Assembly: GCA_937917475.1 (NCBI GenBank)
Contig: CALDNF010000066.1
Location: forward strand, 1 to 8,929
Direction of reading: 5' to 3'
DNA from: an uncultured Faecalibacterium sp.
GTDB taxonomy: Bacteria > Bacillota > Clostridia > Oscillospirales > Ruminococcaceae
Length of the DNA: 8,929 bases
Shown here one piece after another: positions 1 to 5,846 of the stretch. The position numbers and the translations under genes are program-made. Under the pieces are notes generated by a model that did not search any database, had not been told where the DNA came from, and was given only the letters and a program-made list of their open reading frames with translations. Numbering within the stretch: position 1 is the first letter of the stretch; each line of letters starts with the position of its first letter.

Positions 1-132
1 CACACCGCCGATGACCATGATGCCTTCCAGTGCAATGTTGATGATGCCGGAATGTTCGCTGAACATACCGCCCAGAGCCACCAGCATCAGAACGATGCCG
101 TACAGCAGGGTATATTTGATCAGAAGCAGCAT
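1..132 (-). CDS. Nucleoside ABC transporter permease 2 (partial, N-terminus only)
   Basis: The first 44 codons of a minus-strand gene run off the left edge of the window. The translation begins MLLLIKYTLLYGIVLMLVAL and continues into SGIINIALEGIMVIGG, the conserved N-terminal signature of the second permease (YufQ/NupQ-like, BPD_transp_2 family) of BMP-type nucleoside importers. The start ATG (132-130) lies one base after the TAA of the upstream permease, and its ribosome binding site AAAAGGAGGG lies inside the end of that gene, so the two are almost certainly translationally coupled. By family knowledge the product is an inner membrane protein that pairs with the other permease to form the translocation channel. 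Only the first hydrophobic segment is visible. Family assignment is strong; exact substrate is inferred from the neighbours. Confidence 0.85.
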   Translation of the reverse strand, partial: MLLLIKYTLLYGIVLMLVALGGMFSEHSGIINIALEGIMVIGGV

Positions 133-133
133 A

Positions 134-1294
134 TTATTTGCCCTCCTTTTTTGCATTTGCAGGGGCGGGCTCTGCGTTTACATTGGTCTTGTCGGCATTT
201 TTGAACAGCAGGCTGTGGATCTTGCCCCGGAACAGCATCGAGAATGCGCACAGGTAGATGATGATGCCGCTGATCAGGTCAGAGATCTCCGTCGGATAAT
301 ACTTGGTGGACAGGAAGGAGCCGCCCACCGAGATATGGGAGATGAACAGTGCCGAGAAGATGGTGCCGATGGGGTTGGAGCTTGCCAGCAGAGCCACCGA
401 GATGCCGTTGAAGCCCATGGCAGGCAGGCTGGTGGAGTTCAGCGGGTTCCACTGAGACACATTGGAGAGGTAGTACAGGCCCGCACCAAAGCCTGCCAGT
501 GCACCGGCAATGGCCATGGAGAGGACGATATTCTTCTTCTCGTTGATACCGGCATACTTGGCGGCGTTCTTGTTCAGGCCGACGGCCTTCAGCTCATAGC
601 CGAAGGTGGTCTTGTTCAGCACGACCCAGATCAAAATGGCCACCGCAGCCGCCAGGAAGATAGCAATGGTGGTGCTGTTGGTCTGGAACAGCTTATTCAG
701 ACCGAAATCCGGAATGATGGACTGTGCATACTCCGGGCTTTTGCTCAGGTTCATGGTGCGGGTGTTCCGCACGTCATACATGGGGCCGGTGCCGTTCTGG
801 TAGATCAGCTCATTGACCAGATACAGGCCGATCCAGTTGAACATGATGGCGGTGATGACCTCATTGATGTTGAAATACGCCTTGAAGAAGCCCGGGATGG
901 CACCCCAGATGCCGCCCAGAATGGTAGCTGCAATGAGGCAGACGAACCAGGGCAGCTTGAGCATGATGGCGCAGTAGAGGGCACCCAGCGCACCCAGCGT
1001 ATACTGGCCGGAAGCACCGATGTTGAACAGGCCGGTCTTGAAGGCAAAAGCCACCGAAAGGCCGGTCATGATCAGAGGAGCCGCATTGGCCAGCTCTTTG
1101 CCGACGCCGTAGGGCGCATCATGGAAGCCGCCCTTGAGAATACGCACAAAGCCGTCGCCCCAGGCATGAGCCGGGTTGATGGCCAGCAGCACCAGAAAAC
1201 CGACCACAAGGCCGATCAGGATGCACAGCAGAGCCGCCAGCACACTGGTGATGGAGCTGTTGAGGTTGCTGTGGGAAAGTTTTTTCTTGTTCAT
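134..1294 (-). CDS. Nucleoside ABC transporter permease 1 (NupP/YufP-like)
   Basis: This 386-residue integral membrane protein belongs to the BPD_transp_2 permease family. A hydrophobic segment at about residues 17-40 is followed by the family signature GLSVAFAFKTGLFNIGASGQ (residues 78-97). Further hydrophobic stretches lie near 100-125, 143-165, 208-227, 257-276, 294-320 and 337-355. A cytoplasmic loop at about 231-256 (YELKAVGLNKNAAKYAGINEKK) is the expected contact with the ATPase. The C-terminus is a polar Ala/Lys/Pro-rich tail. Length is normal for the family. The ATG is three bases after the ATPase stop, with a GGAGAA site within the end of the ATPase gene, so this is an operon with coupled translation. 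With the partial permease at 1-132 it would form the membrane channel of a nucleoside importer. Substrate is inferred from deoD, cdd and the BMP lipoprotein nearby. Confidence 0.92.
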   Translation of the reverse strand: MNKKKLSHSNLNSSITSVLAALLCILIGLVVGFLVLLAINPAHAWGDGFVRILKGGFHDAPYGVGKELANAAPLIMTGLSVAFAFKTGLFNIGASGQYTLGALGALYCAIMLKLPWFVCLIAATILGGIWGAIPGFFKAYFNINEVITAIMFNWIGLYLVNELIYQNGTGPMYDVRNTRTMNLSKSPEYAQSIIPDFGLNKLFQTNSTTIAIFLAAAVAILIWVVLNKTTFGYELKAVGLNKNAAKYAGINEKKNIVLSMAIAGALAGFGAGLYYLSNVSQWNPLNSTSLPAMGFNGISVALLASSNPIGTIFSALFISHISVGGSFLSTKYYPTEISDLISGIIIYLCAFSMLFRGKIHSLLFKNADKTNVNAEPAPANAKKEGK

Positions 1295-1297
1295 CTG

Positions 1298-2836
1298 TTA
1301 CTTGTTCTCCTTTCCCTGCTTGCGGGCACCGGCCATATACAGGCCCAGCTCCTGCACCGTCGTGGTCTTAGGGTCAAACTCACCCACGATCTCACCCTCG
1401 TACATAACGAGGATGCGGTCAGACAGGTTCATGACTTCATCCAGTTCCAGACTGACCAGCAGGACGGCTTTTCCTTTATCCCGCTCGGCCACGATCTGCC
1501 GATGGATGTACTCGATGGCACCCACGTCCAGTCCTCGGGTGGGCTGCACTGCCACCAGCAGCTTGGGGTCACGGTCGATCTCACGGGCGATGATAGCCTT
1601 CTGCTGGTTGCCGCCGGACATACTGCGGACGATGGTGGAGCTGCCCTGACCGCTGCGCACGTCATACTGAGCGATCAGCTTATCGGAATACTCCCGCACA
1701 GCCTCCTGTTTAATAAAGCCGTGGTTCTGGAACTCAGGCTGCCAGTACCGCTGGAGCACGATGTTGTTTTCCAGACTGTAATCCAGCACCAGACCATGCT
1801 TGTGACGGTCCTCCGGGATATGGCTCATGCCATCCTTGGAACGCTGCCGGATGGTCGCATTGGTAATATCCTGACCGTCCATCACGATCTTGCCGCTGCT
1901 GATCTTTTCCAGACCGGTCAGGCCATAGACAAACTCTGTCTGTCCGTTGCCTTCGATGCCAGCCAGACAGACGATCTCGCCGCCGTGGACTTGGAAGGAA
2001 ACATTCTTGACAGAGTCCTTCTTGTGCAGGCTGTTGTGCATCGTCACACCTTCCACGTCCAGCACTACTTCGCCGGGGTGGGCGGGCTTTTTCTCAACCT
2101 GAAGCTGGACGTCACGACCCACCATCATCCGGGAAAGTTCTTCCTTGGTGGTATCCTTGATGTCCACGGTGCCCATATACTTGCCCTTGCGCAGGACGGT
2201 GCACCGGTCGGCCACCGCCATGATCTCGTTGAGCTTGTGGGTGATGAAGAGGATGGACTTGCCCTCCTTCTTGAAGCCCCGCATGATCTCCATGAGTTCA
2301 TCGATCTCCTGCGGCGTCAGAACGGCTGTAGGCTCATCGAAGATCAGGATCTCGTTGTCACGGTAGAGCATCTTGAGGATCTCCACACGCTGCTGCATAC
2401 CCACCGAGATGTCGCTGATCAGTGCATCGGGGTCTACCCGAAGACCATACTTTTCACTGAGGGCCATGACCTTTTTGCGGGCCTCTGCCTTCTGCAAAAA
2501 GCCCATCTTATTGGGCTCCACGCCCAGAATGATGTTGTCCAGAACGCTGAAGCACTCCACCAGCTTGAAGTGCTGATGGACCATGCCGATGCCCAGAGCA
2601 TTTGCATCGTTCGGGTTGCGGATGGCGACCTCCTTGCCATTCTTGAGGATCTTACCGGCTTCCGGCTGATACAGACCAAACAGCACGCTCATCAGCGTAC
2701 TCTTGCCGGCACCATTCTCGCCCAATAGTGCGTGTACCTCGCCTTTACGCAGCTGCAGGGTGATATCATCGTTTGCCTTGATTCCAGGGAATTCCTTGGT
2801 AATGTGGAGCATCTCGATCACAAAATCCTCTGCCAA
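1298..2836 (-). CDS. Nucleoside ABC transporter ATP-binding protein, two fused nucleotide-binding domains (NupO/YufO-like)
   Basis: The product is a 512-residue tandem ABC ATPase that would energise nucleoside import. In the N-terminal domain the Walker A GENGAGKST is at residues 39-47, the Q-loop QHF near 88-90, an atypical signature SVGMQQR at 144-150, Walker B ILIFDEP at 163-169 and the switch His in ITHKL at 200. The C-terminal domain has the degenerate P-loop GIEGNGQ (293-299), a full signature SMSGGNQQ (405-412) and VQPTRGLD in place of a normal Walker B (430-437). This asymmetry is usual in the sugar/nucleoside family, so probably only one site hydrolyses ATP well. Start choice: AAAGGAGA (2853-2846) lies nine bases before TTG 2836. 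A GTG at 2845 would add three residues but abuts the Shine-Dalgarno sequence, so TTG is preferred, not proven. It is first in a unit with the two permeases and has its own promoter behind a terminator. Confidence 0.92.
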   Translation of the reverse strand: MAEDFVIEMLHITKEFPGIKANDDITLQLRKGEVHALLGENGAGKSTLMSVLFGLYQPEAGKILKNGKEVAIRNPNDANALGIGMVHQHFKLVECFSVLDNIILGVEPNKMGFLQKAEARKKVMALSEKYGLRVDPDALISDISVGMQQRVEILKMLYRDNEILIFDEPTAVLTPQEIDELMEIMRGFKKEGKSILFITHKLNEIMAVADRCTVLRKGKYMGTVDIKDTTKEELSRMMVGRDVQLQVEKKPAHPGEVVLDVEGVTMHNSLHKKDSVKNVSFQVHGGEIVCLAGIEGNGQTEFVYGLTGLEKISSGKIVMDGQDITNATIRQRSKDGMSHIPEDRHKHGLVLDYSLENNIVLQRYWQPEFQNHGFIKQEAVREYSDKLIAQYDVRSGQGSSTIVRSMSGGNQQKAIIAREIDRDPKLLVAVQPTRGLDVGAIEYIHRQIVAERDKGKAVLLVSLELDEVMNLSDRILVMYEGEIVGEFDPKTTTVQELGLYMAGARKQGKENK

Positions 2837-2854
2837 TCTGCTCACTCTCCTTTC

Positions 2855-2869
2855 GTGTCATAGCGACAC
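2855..2869 (-). promoter_or_regulatory. Small inverted repeat next to the ATPase ribosome binding site
   Basis: GTGTC and GACAC form 5-bp arms around a 5-base loop in the leader, directly upstream of the AAAGGAGA site at 2853-2846. It could be a small operator or a leader hairpin that affects ribosome access. The stem is short and may be chance. Confidence 0.25.
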
Positions 2870-2888
2870 CTATACTATTCTGTTTTCC

Positions 2889-2917
2889 ATTATACCGTAT
2901 TTTTGACGTTTTGCACA
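2889..2917 (-). promoter_or_regulatory. Predicted promoter for the ABC ATPase-permease unit
   Basis: Read on the minus strand there is a perfect TATAAT -10 box at 2894-2889. The best -35 candidate is TGTGCA at 2917-2912, 17 bases upstream, which matches TTGACA poorly (3 of 6). The predicted start near 2882 leaves a leader of about 45 bases before TTG 2836. Its position downstream of the terminator at 3016-3044 gives the ABC genes a start of their own. The weak -35 suggests help from an activator, possibly at the palindrome 2952-2964. Confidence 0.6.
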
Positions 2918-2951
2918 CTTCTTTTTGATTTTTTGGCGGGCTGTCAGGGGT

Positions 2952-2964
2952 AAAGTATTACTTT
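2952..2964. promoter_or_regulatory. Palindrome AAAGTATTACTTT, candidate operator
   Basis: Perfect 6-1-6 palindrome about 60 bases upstream of the TATAAT box of the ABC unit and past the terminator that ends the lipoprotein transcript. On the plus strand it continues TTTGT, and the 16-mer AAAGTATTACTTTTGT matches 15 of 16 bases of a minus-strand sequence upstream of the lipoprotein promoter (4419-4404). The recurrence beside two promoters of the same pathway is what raises it above an AT-rich chance palindrome. Confidence 0.45.
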
Positions 2965-3015
2965 TGTACATTCTGCACAACCTTTTCCGGTTTTTCCTGA
3001 CGATGCTGCTGACAC

Positions 3016-3044
3016 AAAAAGGGAGCACCCTTTCGGGTGCTCCC
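3016..3044 (-). terminator. Rho-independent terminator after the BMP lipoprotein gene
   Basis: On the minus strand a perfect 10-bp stem GGGAGCACCC/GGGTGCTCCC closes a GAAA tetraloop and is followed at once by TTTTT (3020-3016). It starts 28 bases past the lipoprotein stop codon. All the features of an intrinsic terminator are present. In the plus direction the bases after the stem are TCGGT, so it acts only for minus-strand transcription. It should cut most lipoprotein transcripts before the ABC genes, a common way to make binding protein in excess over the membrane complex. Confidence 0.9.
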
Positions 3045-3072
3045 TCGGTAAAAATCTGCGGAGTGCAGAGAA

Positions 3073-4254
3073 TTACTGGATGTAGTTGACGGTGGTGAAC
3101 TCGCTGACGGTGGGCTTGACCGCATCATCCGAGCTGTTGTCAACAACGATTTCGCCGCTCTTGATCTTGCCCTTCAGTTCCTCATACTCGTCCTTGGTGA
3201 AGGTCTTGAAGTTCCAGCTGTCATCAGCGGTGGGCAGGCCGACATAATCGCCGTCCTCCAGACCAAAGTTGCCGTTGGAAGCAGAGATCTCGCTCCACTC
3301 GCCTGCCTCAATGTCAGACAGAGCGGTAGCAACAGCCTCAGACAGGCCCTTCATAGCAGAGGTGATGAAGGGGTTGTAAGCGTAGGTGCCATCAGCCACG
3401 CCGTTTGCACCGATGTAGTTCTGGTCAACGTCAACACCGACCACATAGCCGTTGTTCTTCAGAGCAGCCTCAACTGCGGAGGTGTAGATGCCGCCGCCGC
3501 AGGCAAAGACGATCTGAGTGCCGTTGGAGTACCAGCCCTCCATACGGGAGGTGATGTTTGCATCACCGTAGAACTGGCCGCCGTAGAAGTAGTTAATCTC
3601 GATGTTGGTGCCCAGCTCCTGTGCAGCTGCATCAGCACCCTGCACATAGCCGTAGCCGTAACGGATAACGGCAGGAACAGCCATGCCGCCCAGGAAGCCC
3701 AGCTTGGTCCAGCCGTCCTTTGCAACGGCGTAGCCTGCCAGATAACCTGCCTGCTCCTCCTTAAAGGTGATGCAGTAGCAGTTTGCGGGGATCTCATCGG
3801 TGCCGATGTCGCCCTGCGTAACGTCGATGGCGATGAACTTGACATCGGGATACTGGTCAGCAGCCCAAGCCAGAGATGCACCATACAGGTAGCCGACGCA
3901 AACGATGACATCTGCGCCATCGTTGACAGCCTGACGGATCATGGTCTCACGATCCTCATCGGAAGCGTCAGCCTCGGGGATGTAGTACTGGCAGTCATCA
4001 CCCATGTAGCCGGAGACAGCAGACCAGCAGGCCTGGTTGAAGCTCTCGTCATCGATGGTGCCGGTATCGCAGGTCAGAGCGACCTTGATGATCTTCTGCT
4101 CGCCTGCCTCAGAAGCAACAGCAGTAGAGGAAGCAGCAACGGAAGAAGCAGTGCTGCTTGCAGTAGAGGAAGAACCGCCGCAGGCAGTCAGAGCCAGAGC
4201 AGCAGCGGAAACACCGGCAGCAGCCAGGAAATTACGACGAGAAATCATCTTCAT
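3073..4254 (-). CDS. BMP-family nucleoside-binding lipoprotein (NupN/BmpA-like)
   Basis: The 393-residue product is the extracellular receptor of a nucleoside ABC importer. It opens MKMISRRNFLAAAG, then a hydrophobic stretch and the lipobox LTAC with the lipidated Cys at 25. A Ser/Thr/Ala-rich tether follows (about 26-50), then the BMP (PF02608-type) periplasmic-binding fold: VALTCDTGTIDDESFNQACW at about 57-76, then segments such as DVIVCVGY, DVKFIAIDV, KLGFLGGMAVPAV and VGVDVDQNY. Asp/Phe/Asn of the first motif match the ligand-binding pattern of the family. The reading frame is open to 4356, but ATG 4254 is chosen because AAAAGGAGAG sits six bases upstream and the signal peptide begins there; the upstream extension would also overlap the promoter. 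The SRRNFL segment resembles a Tat motif. It has its own promoter and a strong terminator. Nucleoside specificity is inferred from deoD and cdd next door. Confidence 0.93.
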   Translation of the reverse strand: MKMISRRNFLAAAGVSAAALALTACGGSSSTASSTASSVAASSTAVASEAGEQKIIKVALTCDTGTIDDESFNQACWSAVSGYMGDDCQYYIPEADASDEDRETMIRQAVNDGADVIVCVGYLYGASLAWAADQYPDVKFIAIDVTQGDIGTDEIPANCYCITFKEEQAGYLAGYAVAKDGWTKLGFLGGMAVPAVIRYGYGYVQGADAAAQELGTNIEINYFYGGQFYGDANITSRMEGWYSNGTQIVFACGGGIYTSAVEAALKNNGYVVGVDVDQNYIGANGVADGTYAYNPFITSAMKGLSEAVATALSDIEAGEWSEISASNGNFGLEDGDYVGLPTADDSWNFKTFTKDEYEELKGKIKSGEIVVDNSSDDAVKPTVSEFTTVNYIQ

Positions 4255-4273
4255 AAGAATCTCTCCTTTTATA

Positions 4274-4283
4274 CGATCGATCG
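4274..4283. promoter_or_regulatory. Palindrome CGATCGATCG in the lipoprotein leader
   Basis: A 10-bp perfect palindrome made of CGAT repeats lies just upstream of the lipoprotein ribosome binding site (4270-4261). It might be a binding site, or simple repeat sequence of no function. Only its position supports it. Confidence 0.2.
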
Positions 4284-4297
4284 AAATCTGATTTTGG

Positions 4298-4317
4298 AAT
4301 GTGCGCATTTGCACATT
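4298..4317. promoter_or_regulatory. Inverted repeat AATGTGC-N6-GCACATT at the lipoprotein transcription start
   Basis: Perfect 7-bp arms separated by six bases, directly downstream of the predicted start near 4321. In DNA this is a classic position for a repressor operator; in RNA it would be a small hairpin at the 5' end of the leader. The arms contain TGTGC/GCACA, so they are less AT-biased than the other repeats here and less likely to be chance. Confidence 0.45.
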
Positions 4318-4327
4318 TACTGCCCTA

Positions 4328-4356
4328 AGTATAGTCGGGAAGTCAGAAAGAAGCAA
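4328..4356 (-). promoter_or_regulatory. Predicted promoter of the BMP lipoprotein gene
   Basis: On the minus strand TTGCTT (4356-4351) and TATACT (4333-4328) are separated by exactly 17 bases. The -10 matches 5 of 6 and the -35 keeps TTG. The predicted start near 4321 gives a leader of about 66 bases before ATG 4254. Inverted repeats flank it on both sides, which fits a regulated promoter. Confidence 0.6.
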
Positions 4357-4373
4357 GGGAAAAGCGATTACAA

Positions 4374-4400
4374 AATCTTTACAAATTCTTTGTAAAGATT
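4374..4400. promoter_or_regulatory. 27-bp inverted repeat, 12-bp arms, between cdd and the lipoprotein gene
   Basis: AATCTTTACAAA, three bases, then TTTGTAAAGATT: both arms match perfectly over 12 bp. It lies about 18 bp upstream of the -35 box. Two readings are possible. As DNA it is a strong operator candidate. As RNA it is a hairpin with a 3-base loop, ending in TTTTGT on the minus strand, so it might serve as an AT-rich terminator for cdd, whose stop is at 4476. The low GC of the stem and weak T-run argue for the operator reading, but the sequence alone does not settle it. Confidence 0.5.
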
Positions 4401-4404
4401 AGAC

Positions 4405-4419
4405 AAAAGTAACACTTTT
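4405..4419. promoter_or_regulatory. Palindrome AAAAGT-AAC-ACTTTT, second copy of the shared operator candidate
   Basis: Perfect 6-3-6 inverted repeat about 50 bases upstream of the lipoprotein -35 box. On the minus strand it reads AAAGTGTTACTTTTGT (from 4418), identical at 15 of 16 positions to the plus-strand sequence at 2952-2967 upstream of the ABC promoter. A looser relative, AGTATTTTTTACTTTTT, lies next to it at about 4424-4440. Confidence 0.45.
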
Positions 4420-4475
4420 AAGCAGTATTTTTTACTTTTTCCACTTCCCATGCGGCTTTTCGGAGGGCAGGCCGA

Positions 4476-4925
4476 TCACTCCTCCACAGCCTTATTGCCC
4501 GCCACATTGGAGGGCCCGAAGCCGAAGGGCAGCAATTCATCCATGCTGCGCTCAATAAAATCCTCCGGGCTCTTTGCCATAATGATGTTGAGCTCCGGCC
4601 CGCCGAACTCAAACAGGGCCTGACGGCAGACCCCGCAGGGGGAAGTGATCTGCTTGTTCACCTCGCCCCGCCTCGAACCCACCACAGCGATATCGGTGAA
4701 ACGGGTGACCCCTTCCGCCACCGCCTTGAACAGTGCCGTCCGCTCGGCGCAGCTGGTGGGGGTAAAGGCAGCATTCTCCACGTTGCACCCGGTGAACACC
4801 CGGCCATCCTCAGCCCGGAGGGCAGCACCCACCATGAAGTCCGAGTAAGGCACATAGGCTTTCTCCCGGGCTTCGAGGGCCAGCCGGATCAGCTCTTTCT
4901 TTTCGTCCAGTGTCAGTTTGGTCAT
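4476..4925 (-). CDS. cdd: Cytidine deaminase
   Basis: The 149-residue product hydrolytically deaminates cytidine and deoxycytidine to uridine and deoxyuridine in the cytoplasm (pyrimidine salvage). The zinc and catalytic residues are all visible: CAERTALF (Cys59, catalytic Glu61) and PCGVCRQ (Cys97, Cys100). The substrate-binding motifs YVPYSDFMVGAAL (24-36) and NVENA (48-52) and the terminal LLPFGFGP are those of the small tetrameric class with three zinc cysteines. It is slightly longer than the usual 130-136 residues because of about 11 extra C-terminal residues (SNVAGNKAVEE). ATG 4925 is chosen over the frame's upstream ATG (4985) because AGGAGG stands eight bases before it and the upstream segment falls inside a hairpin. 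It follows deoD by 71 bases and is followed by the BMP nucleoside-binding protein, so it most likely acts on imported nucleosides. Confidence 0.96.
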   Translation of the reverse strand: MTKLTLDEKKELIRLALEAREKAYVPYSDFMVGAALRAEDGRVFTGCNVENAAFTPTSCAERTALFKAVAEGVTRFTDIAVVGSRRGEVNKQITSPCGVCRQALFEFGGPELNIIMAKSPEDFIERSMDELLPFGFGPSNVAGNKAVEE

Positions 4926-4942
4926 AAAGGATACCTCCTGTT

Positions 4943-4981
4943 CAAAACAGCGCAGCTTCTCTCGCTGAAAAGCTGCGCTGT
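4943..4981 (-). terminator. Strong hairpin between deoD and cdd (terminator or attenuator)
   Basis: On the minus strand the 12-bp arms ACAGCGCAGCTT and AAGCTGCGCTGT pair perfectly. Three further inner pairs, one of them U-G, bring the stem to 15 bp with an AGCGA loop. The last base of the stem and the next three form TTTT, followed by GAAC. It begins 15 bases past the deoD stop and ends 21 bases before the cdd start codon, next to the cdd AGGAGG. There is no room for a promoter between hairpin and cdd. cdd must therefore depend on read-through, or the hairpin is an mRNA processing or stability element. Confidence 0.65.
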
Positions 4982-4996
4982 GCATAATATTAAGTC

Positions 4997-5716
4997 TTAG
5001 TACTCTGCGCCCAGAGCCACCTTCATCATATCCGTAAAGCTCTTCTGACGCTGCTCAGCAGTGGTGATCTCCGGCGAAACGAAACTGTCGGAGATGGTCA
5101 GCAGGCAGGCGGCGTTCTTGCCCAGTACCTTGGCGTTGGCAAAGAGGGCAAAGCTCTCCATCTCCACACAGATACAGCCCTGCTCATCCCGCAGCTTTTC
5201 CCAATAGGTAGGTTTCTCGTCAGAGGGCTGGCGGTAGAAAACATCCGCAGAGTGGATATTGCCCTCGATGAGAGGGATGCCCTGCTTTTCAGCCGAAGCA
5301 CGGAGCTTGTCGTTCAGGCTCTGGCTGGGATAAGAAATGGGCTTGTCGTAGCCGCTCTGGACCTTGGCATAGTTGGACTCGCTGACGGCACCGGTGGCCA
5401 GCACCACGTCAAACAGCTTGGCCTTATCGGTGTAGCTGCCGGCGGAACCAATGCGGATGATGTTGTCCACATCGTAGAACTTGAACAGCTCATAGGAATA
5501 GATGCCGATGGAAGGCATTCCCATGCCGCTGCCCATCACGCTGATGGGCCGGCCCTCATAGGTGCCGGTAAAGCCCAACATTCCCCGGACGCCGGTGACC
5601 TGCCGTACATCCTTGAGGAAGGTATCGGCAATGAACTTGGCCCGCAGCGGATCGCCGGGCATCAGGACGGTCTTTGCGAAATCGCCTTTTTCTGCGCTGA
5701 TGTGAGGGGTAGACAT
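4997..5716 (-). CDS. deoD: Purine nucleoside phosphorylase, DeoD type
   Basis: The 239-residue cytoplasmic enzyme splits purine (deoxy)nucleosides with phosphate into free base and (deoxy)ribose-1-phosphate. It aligns by eye with E. coli DeoD over its whole length. PHISAEKGDFAKTVLMPGDP opens the protein with His5, and the phosphate-binding residues Gly21, Arg25, Arg88 and Ser91 (RIGSAGSY) are present. Arg44 lies in VRGMLGFTGTY, the ribose-binding VEMES is at 184-188, and the catalytic Asp210 in TISDS is paired with Arg223. These correspond to E. coli His4, Gly20, Arg24, Arg87, Ser90, Arg43, Asp204 and Arg217. That makes it the hexameric high-molecular-mass class. ATG 5716 is preferred, with AGGAGAG 7 bases upstream; an in-frame ATG at 5722 lies too close to that site. 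cdd follows it, separated by a hairpin, and the nucleoside importer lies further downstream. Confidence 0.96.
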   Translation of the reverse strand: MSTPHISAEKGDFAKTVLMPGDPLRAKFIADTFLKDVRQVTGVRGMLGFTGTYEGRPISVMGSGMGMPSIGIYSYELFKFYDVDNIIRIGSAGSYTDKAKLFDVVLATGAVSESNYAKVQSGYDKPISYPSQSLNDKLRASAEKQGIPLIEGNIHSADVFYRQPSDEKPTYWEKLRDEQGCICVEMESFALFANAKVLGKNAACLLTISDSFVSPEITTAEQRQKSFTDMMKVALGAEY

Positions 5717-5846
5717 AATCATTCTCTCCTTATCAAACAATTTATTGCACCGCTGCCCTTGAGCACAGGGCCCGGCATTTTACGTTTTACCAGCGGACTT
5801 CCCCGCTCTGCTCCGGAAAAGCAGTCACCGAAGGAGACTGAGAGGG
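5717..5846. other. Spacer between the M23 hydrolase and deoD, no clear promoter
   Basis: This 130-base gap must hold the start of the deoD transcript if deoD is not read from the hydrolase gene. The best -10 on the minus strand is TAAAAT at 5782-5777, with no acceptable -35 at 16-18 bases. A second weak candidate is TGCAATAAAT further downstream. Around them lie a 5-bp inverted repeat GCCCT-N7-AGGGC (5755-5771) and a direct repeat GTAAAAC GTAAAAT. No purine-riboswitch-like pattern was seen. Confidence 0.4.
5817..5840 (-). terminator. Possible weak terminator after the M23 hydrolase gene
   Basis: On the minus strand CAGTC and GACTG pair around an inner C-UUCG-G tetraloop with a bulge or mismatch, followed by C and TTTT. 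It lies seven bases past the hydrolase stop codon, where a terminator is expected. The stem is short and imperfect, so termination would be partial. Confidence 0.4.

Noticed and set aside
1298..2128. Degenerate second ATPase domain as a sign of gene decay
   Set aside because: Loss of the Walker A lysine and of the normal Walker B in the second domain is usual for the sugar/nucleoside tandem ABC ATPases, and the frame is intact.
11..2728. A 905-codon open frame on the plus strand opposite the ATPase and permease genes
   Set aside because: It lies antisense to two well-supported genes and runs across their junction. Its translation is rich in His, Asp and Gln with no recognisable domain, as expected when the opposite strand of GC-rich, biased codons has few stops. 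No convincing start signal was seen.
4255..4356. An upstream extension of the lipoprotein frame by 34 codons
   Set aside because: It would put residues before the signal peptide, lacks a ribosome binding site and overlaps the predicted promoter and operator. ATG 4254 with AAAAGGAGAG fits far better.
5755..5771. GCCCT-N7-AGGGC as a terminator
   Set aside because: The stem is only 5 bp and no T-run follows on either strand.
5717..5846. Purine riboswitch before deoD
   Set aside because: I looked for the conserved junction and paired-loop pattern on the minus strand and did not see it here, nor in the lipoprotein leader (4255-4321), which is too short to hold one.
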